Origin: Prevotella sp. UBA2711
GTDB taxonomy: Bacteria > Bacteroidota > Bacteroidia > Bacteroidales > Bacteroidaceae
Assembly: GCA_002354095.1 (NCBI GenBank)
Contig: DEKX01000045.1
Span: 56,469 to 117,144 of the forward strand
Length of the DNA: 60,676 bases
Direction of reading: 5' to 3'
A program made the translations under genes and the position numbers. Shown here one piece after another: positions 57,653 through 60,676 of the stretch. The notes below the pieces were generated by a model. It saw only the letters and a list, made by a program, of their open reading frames with translations. It was not told the DNA's origin and did no database searches. Position 1 is the stretch's first letter, and each line of letters begins with the position of its first letter.

Positions 57653-57662
57653 ATACTATAAT

Positions 57663-57698
57663 AAACAAGAAGAGGAACGGTTTTATTGTCCGTCCCTC
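57663..57698 (-). terminator. Terminator after rpsP
   Basis: On the minus strand GAGGGACGG (complement of 57690-57698) pairs with CCGTTCCTC (57672-57680) with one wobble, followed by TTCTTGTTT. T-rich sequence on the other side could make it bidirectional. Confidence 0.65.
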
Positions 57699-57730
57699 TA
57701 TACTTTTTTACTGTAACGAAAGGCGATCGC

Positions 57731-58297
57731 TTATGCCTCAGCAGCAGGTGCTTCCTCAGCGGCGGGAGCCTCAGCAGCTTCAGCAGCAGCGGCCTCAGCA
57801 GCCTTTGCAGCCTCTTCCTCAGCTTTAGCAGCCTCGGCAGCAGCCTTCTTCTCAGCTACCTTCTTAGCAATCTCTTCATTCATTTTCTTCTCCTGTGCCA
57901 ATTCCTTAGCAGCAGCATCCTTCTTAGCCTTAGCCTCTTCGGCAGCTACCTTCTCCAGACCTTTCTGCTTGTCTGCTTTCCAAGCATCAAACTTCTTCTG
58001 GCATGTAGCCTCATCGAAAGCGCCCTTCTTTACGCCACCCTTCAGGTGCTTCATCAGGTAAACGCCCTCACGGCTCAGGATGTTACGTACTGTGTCTGTA
58101 GGCTGAGCACCAGTCTCAACCCAATAAAGTGCACGCTCGAAATTCAAACTTACTGTGGCAGGATTGGTGTTAGGATTGTAAGTACCAATCTTCTCAGTAA
58201 ATTTACCATCACGTGGTGCTCTTACGTCAGCGATGACGATGCTGTAGAAAGCATAGCCTTTACGACCGCCGCGCTGCAATCTGATTTTTGTTGCCAT
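57731..58297 (-). CDS. rpsP: 30S ribosomal protein bS16 with long helical tail
   Basis: 188 aa. Residues 1-85 are the bS16 core (MATKIRLQRGGRKGYAFYSIVIAD near the start, IGTYNPNTNPATVSL near 40). The remaining 100 residues are an Ala/Glu/Lys-rich, probably helical tail ending in AEAPAAEEAPAAEA. bS16 elsewhere is about 80-90 residues; long tails of this kind are common in Bacteroidota. It has its own promoter and terminator and is not followed here by rimM, trmD and rplS, unlike the common rpsP-rimM-trmD-rplS order. Confidence 0.96.
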   Translation of the reverse strand: MATKIRLQRGGRKGYAFYSIVIADVRAPRDGKFTEKIGTYNPNTNPATVSLNFERALYWVETGAQPTDTVRNILSREGVYLMKHLKGGVKKGAFDEATCQKKFDAWKADKQKGLEKVAAEEAKAKKDAAAKELAQEKKMNEEIAKKVAEKKAAAEAAKAEEEAAKAAEAAAAEAAEAPAAEEAPAAEA

Positions 58298-58358
58298 TTT
58301 GTTGTTGTTTTGTTAAATTAAAATTTGAATCTCATGCCATTATCTCGTAATAGCGGCT

Positions 58359-58367
58359 GCAAAGGTA
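58359..58367 (-). promoter_or_regulatory. -7 element of rpsP
   Basis: The minus strand reads TACCTTTGC, full match, about 60 nt before the ATG. Confidence 0.65.
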
Positions 58368-58431
58368 CGAAAAAGTTGAGAGTTGAGCGTTGAAAGTTGA
58401 AAGTTTCGCACTGCTCTTAATCTTTTTTAAC

Positions 58432-59049
58432 TTATTGCTTCCTTAATGTGACACCTGCCTGCATCCCGTTCACACTCTTCATCAGCGATGTTACCGTCTT
58501 GATTTGCGAATTACTCGACTTGGCACCCAGCGTCTTAAAGAGGTTCAGCAGTTTGGTGGCATCGGTCACGAACTGCAAGTCCTTACCGTCTATCTGGGTG
58601 GTCACGTTGAGGGCTTTAATGCCGGCGATGGTCAACTGCAACTTGGAGTCTTTCACGGTCCACTTGCCTTTCGAAGTCTTGCCGTTCAGTGTTTCCGTGA
58701 AGGTGCCGTCTTCGTTGAATGTCATGGTGAAAGCACCTGGCTTGATGCCATAACGTGTCAGGTATTCCTGAATCTTGTTCTCCAGCTTGTTGGCAGCAAT
58801 TTTCGAACCCACCTTCGCCAGAATATTGTCGGACGTAAACACGATGGCTGGTTCTGTATATGACCATGTGCCAATCAGCTTGTCCTGTGTGGCTTGTTTG
58901 TTCTTCGAGAACACGGAAGTGAGATTGCTGACCATCTCATTCGAAGAAGAATTGCCGCCCAGCACACCGTTTATGATATCTGTCACGTCCTGAGCTTGTA
59001 CCGTTGTACAGATAAAGAGCAATAAGCTCACTAACTTTGTTTTCATCAT
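58432..59049 (-). CDS. DUF4923-type secreted protein
   Basis: 205 aa from the ATG pair at 59049/59046 (MMKTKLVSLLLFICTTVQAQ is the signal peptide); an earlier in-frame ATG at 59118 lies upstream of the promoter. The mature part has DVTDIINGVLGG near 22, KLIGTWSYTEPAIVFTSDN near 55, a beta-rich centre (FTMTFNEDGTFTETLNGKTSKGKW) and a C-terminal helix. This is the DUF4923 pattern of Bacteroidales periplasmic or lipocalin-like proteins. Function unknown. Confidence 0.7.
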   Translation of the reverse strand: MMKTKLVSLLLFICTTVQAQDVTDIINGVLGGNSSSNEMVSNLTSVFSKNKQATQDKLIGTWSYTEPAIVFTSDNILAKVGSKIAANKLENKIQEYLTRYGIKPGAFTMTFNEDGTFTETLNGKTSKGKWTVKDSKLQLTIAGIKALNVTTQIDGKDLQFVTDATKLLNLFKTLGAKSSNSQIKTVTSLMKSVNGMQAGVTLRKQ

Positions 59050-59087
59050 TATTCTATATTTACTTATGCATGTTATCAAAAAGCGCG

Positions 59088-59096
59088 GCAAAATTA
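59088..59096 (-). promoter_or_regulatory. -7 element of the DUF4923 gene
   Basis: The minus strand reads TAATTTTGC, full match, 38 nt before the first ATG at 59049. Confidence 0.65.
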
Positions 59097-59158
59097 CAAT
59101 TTTACGGCTGAATACCAAAATTAATTAGAATAAATTTCGCTTTATAACTTTTTTTGAG

Positions 59159-59167
59159 TATTTTTGC
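59159..59167 (+). promoter_or_regulatory. -7 element of the GT2 gene at 59174
   Basis: TATTTTTGC, full match, ends 6 nt before the ATG; predicts a leaderless mRNA. Confidence 0.65.
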
Positions 59168-59173
59168 CTTCGT

Positions 59174-60082
59174 ATGGAAGGCTTGTCGATATTAATCCCT
59201 ACCTACAACTACGGTTGTACTGCGCTTGTTCGCCAATTGCTCGAACAGGCTTCCCGCATTTCCGTTCCTTTTGAAATCATCGTGGCGGAAGACGGCTCTG
59301 ATGACGAAACATCCGTCCGTCAGAACCAGACTATCAACAGTCTGGAACATTGTCGGCTGCTGCATCGTGAACAAAACACGGGCAGAGCCTCCATCCGCAA
59401 TTTCCTTGCCTCCCAAGCCGCCTATAGCCGATTGCTGTTTATCGACAGCGACATGATGGTGCGCCGTGGTGATTTCCTCGATAAGTATCTGCATACTAAT
59501 GCACCCGTCGTAGATGGAGGCATCGAAGTAAACGGGGCACTGCCAGGCAATCTACGCTACAACTACGAAAAGGCTGCCGAGCATCAGCATACTGCCGAGA
59601 AACGCCTTCAGCAGCCCTATCTCGATTTCCACACAGCCAATTTCATGATCAGCCGCGAACTGATGCTGCGCCATCCCTTTGACGTTCGTTACCGCTATTA
59701 CGGTTATGAGGACGTAGCCTTTGGCAAATCCTTAAAAGAAGGTGGAATCGGCATCCTGCACATTGACAATCCCCTGAGTTTCGAAGTATTCGAGACCAAC
59801 GACCAGTTTTTGCAGAAAACGGAAGAAGGTCTGCGTACCCTCTATCAATTCCGCGCAGAATTAGCCGACTATTCGCGCCTGCTCCAGCATGTCGAATCCC
59901 TCCCCCATCCTCTTTTATCCTTGCTACGGATGCTTTACCGCTGCTTTGGAAAATCCATTCGCTCGCAGCTCGCAGGCACTCATCCGTCCTTATTCCTATT
60001 TAAAATCTACAAGTTAGGCTACTACCTCAACTACAAACACATAGTTTACGGCAAATTTATTACTTTTGTACCCAAGAATTAA
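59174..60082 (+). CDS. Glycosyltransferase family 2
   Basis: 302 aa. MEGLSILIPTYNYGCTALVRQ starts the GT-A fold at residue 5, IIVAEDGSDDET is near 38, NTGRASIRNFLASQAAYSRLLFIDSDMMVRRG near 75-105 holds the DxD motif (DSD), and YYGYEDVAFGKSLKEGG near 180 is the acceptor-side Glu-Asp. It resembles capsule or LPS transferases of Bacteroidota. Followed 19 bp later by an acetyltransferase, probably one transcript for decorating the same glycan. Confidence 0.87.
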   Translation: MEGLSILIPTYNYGCTALVRQLLEQASRISVPFEIIVAEDGSDDETSVRQNQTINSLEHCRLLHREQNTGRASIRNFLASQAAYSRLLFIDSDMMVRRGDFLDKYLHTNAPVVDGGIEVNGALPGNLRYNYEKAAEHQHTAEKRLQQPYLDFHTANFMISRELMLRHPFDVRYRYYGYEDVAFGKSLKEGGIGILHIDNPLSFEVFETNDQFLQKTEEGLRTLYQFRAELADYSRLLQHVESLPHPLLSLLRMLYRCFGKSIRSQLAGTHPSLFLFKIYKLGYYLNYKHIVYGKFITFVPKN

Positions 60083-60101
60083 TAAGAATTGTGATAATAG
60101 C

Positions 60102-60659
60102 ATGGATAATAATATGTTTGACACCATAGATGCCACGGGAACAGGACGCAAGAGCGACCCTCGTATGCGCAACGTAGAGGCAGAGATGATACGTAGTCAT
60201 GAACTATGCCTCAAAATCTCGGCAAGAAAACCCACCGACCCCGATTACAAGGGACTGCTGGAGGAATTGTTTCAGTGTGCATTAGACGATAGTGTCGTCG
60301 TTGTGTCACCCTTCTATTGCGATTGCGGATGCCGGATGACCTTCGGGAAGAATGTGACCATCAACAAGGGAGCCACCATCCTCTCGCCGGGTAAGGTAGT
60401 GATAGAAGACAATGTGCTGATAGGTCCCGAGGTGAAGATAGTCACTGTTGATCACGACCTCTACGACAGGCACGACCTGTTTCATTTCGGTCAGGTGACC
60501 ATCAAGGAGAATGCGTGGATATGCATCGGAGCCATCATCTGTCCCGGTGTCACCATAGGCCGCAATGCCGTCGTAGCCGCTGGTGCCGTAGTCACCAAGG
60601 ATGTCCCCGACAACGCAGTAGTCGGTGGCAATCCCGCCAAAATCATCAAAACCCTCTGA
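60102..60659 (+). CDS. Hexapeptide-repeat O-acetyltransferase (maltose/galactoside acetyltransferase type)
   Basis: 185 aa, complete inside the window. Residues about 1-70 are a helical maltose-acetyltransferase-like head; residues about 75-185 form a left-handed beta helix with [LIV]GxxxxI turns (FGKNVTINKGATI, VVIEDNVLIGPEVKIVTVDHD, GAIICPGVTIGRNAVVAAGAVV). The catalytic His is in VTVDHDLYD and the end is GGNPAKIIKTL. It would use acetyl-CoA to O-acetylate a sugar. The start at 60102 (MDNNMFDTIDATG) is preferred; an in-frame extension overlaps the GT2 gene. Confidence 0.88.
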   Translation: MDNNMFDTIDATGTGRKSDPRMRNVEAEMIRSHELCLKISARKPTDPDYKGLLEELFQCALDDSVVVVSPFYCDCGCRMTFGKNVTINKGATILSPGKVVIEDNVLIGPEVKIVTVDHDLYDRHDLFHFGQVTIKENAWICIGAIICPGVTIGRNAVVAAGAVVTKDVPDNAVVGGNPAKIIKTL

Positions 60660-60676
60660 CCATTGTTGGCATCATA

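Overview
The window looks like a chromosomal segment from a Bacteroidota bacterium, most likely Prevotellaceae (Prevotella/Segatella type). The signs are the -7 promoter motif TAnnTTTG in front of many genes, a short primary sigma factor without region 1.1, a Nudix-type AraR regulator, fimbrillin-like and DUF5686/DUF4923-type surface proteins, a smalltalk miniprotein and an Ala-rich extended bS16. Most of the window is core chromosome with about 48 real protein genes and one tRNA. Two short stretches (about 14.0-18.05 kb and 38.3-39.45 kb) are accessory.

1-8.5 kb, minus strand: sugar catabolism. A galactose operon (cytosolic galM, a FucP/GluP-type MFS transporter, galK) ends in a clear hairpin terminator. 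After it comes an L-arabinose operon (lipoprotein GalM, sodium:sugar symporter, araR, araD, and araA cut by the window edge) with a perfect 12-bp palindrome over its putative promoter. 8.6-13.4 kb, minus: grpE-dnaJ-folC and a YbiT-like ABC-F ATPase with one degenerate ATP site. 13.5-18.05 kb: a GNAT gene, then an accessory strip: an amber-interrupted small ORF, a GC-rich fimbrillin-like lipoprotein, a REP-associated HUH transposase carrying an extra C-terminal domain, several palindromes, a methyltransferase remnant and two arrays of 22-bp repeats.

18.1-22.4 kb, plus: truA, a DMT transporter, a HAD phosphatase, panB and an MFS transporter. 22.4-33.4 kb, minus: the AddAB repair nuclease with a DUF5686 outer-membrane protein, rpoD, a TRIC-type channel and rarA. 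33.5-38.3 kb, plus: an unrecognised acidic protein, a membrane pyrophosphatase, tRNA-Lys(CTT) and a Dcu-type C4-dicarboxylate transporter. 38.3-39.5 kb: an eroded element with a smalltalk gene, a small Cys-containing ORF and a 32/33-bp inverted repeat around very AT-rich DNA.

39.5-42.5 kb, minus: indolepyruvate oxidoreductase (iorA-iorB) followed by a GH25 lysozyme. 42.5-50.4 kb, plus: ruvC, a ModF-like ABC ATPase, a secreted protein, the hexuronate genes uxuA-uxuB, rlmD and a porin. 50.4-60.7 kb: envelope glycan assembly (flippase, phosphoethanolamine-transferase-like sulfatase-fold enzyme, four GT2 and one GT4 glycosyltransferases, a hexapeptide acetyltransferase), with rpsP and a DUF4923 gene inserted.

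Two themes cut across the genes. Several ATG codons lie only 3-10 nt after a perfect -7 box, so many mRNAs are probably leaderless. Two neighbouring envelope genes share an identical 22-bp promoter block.
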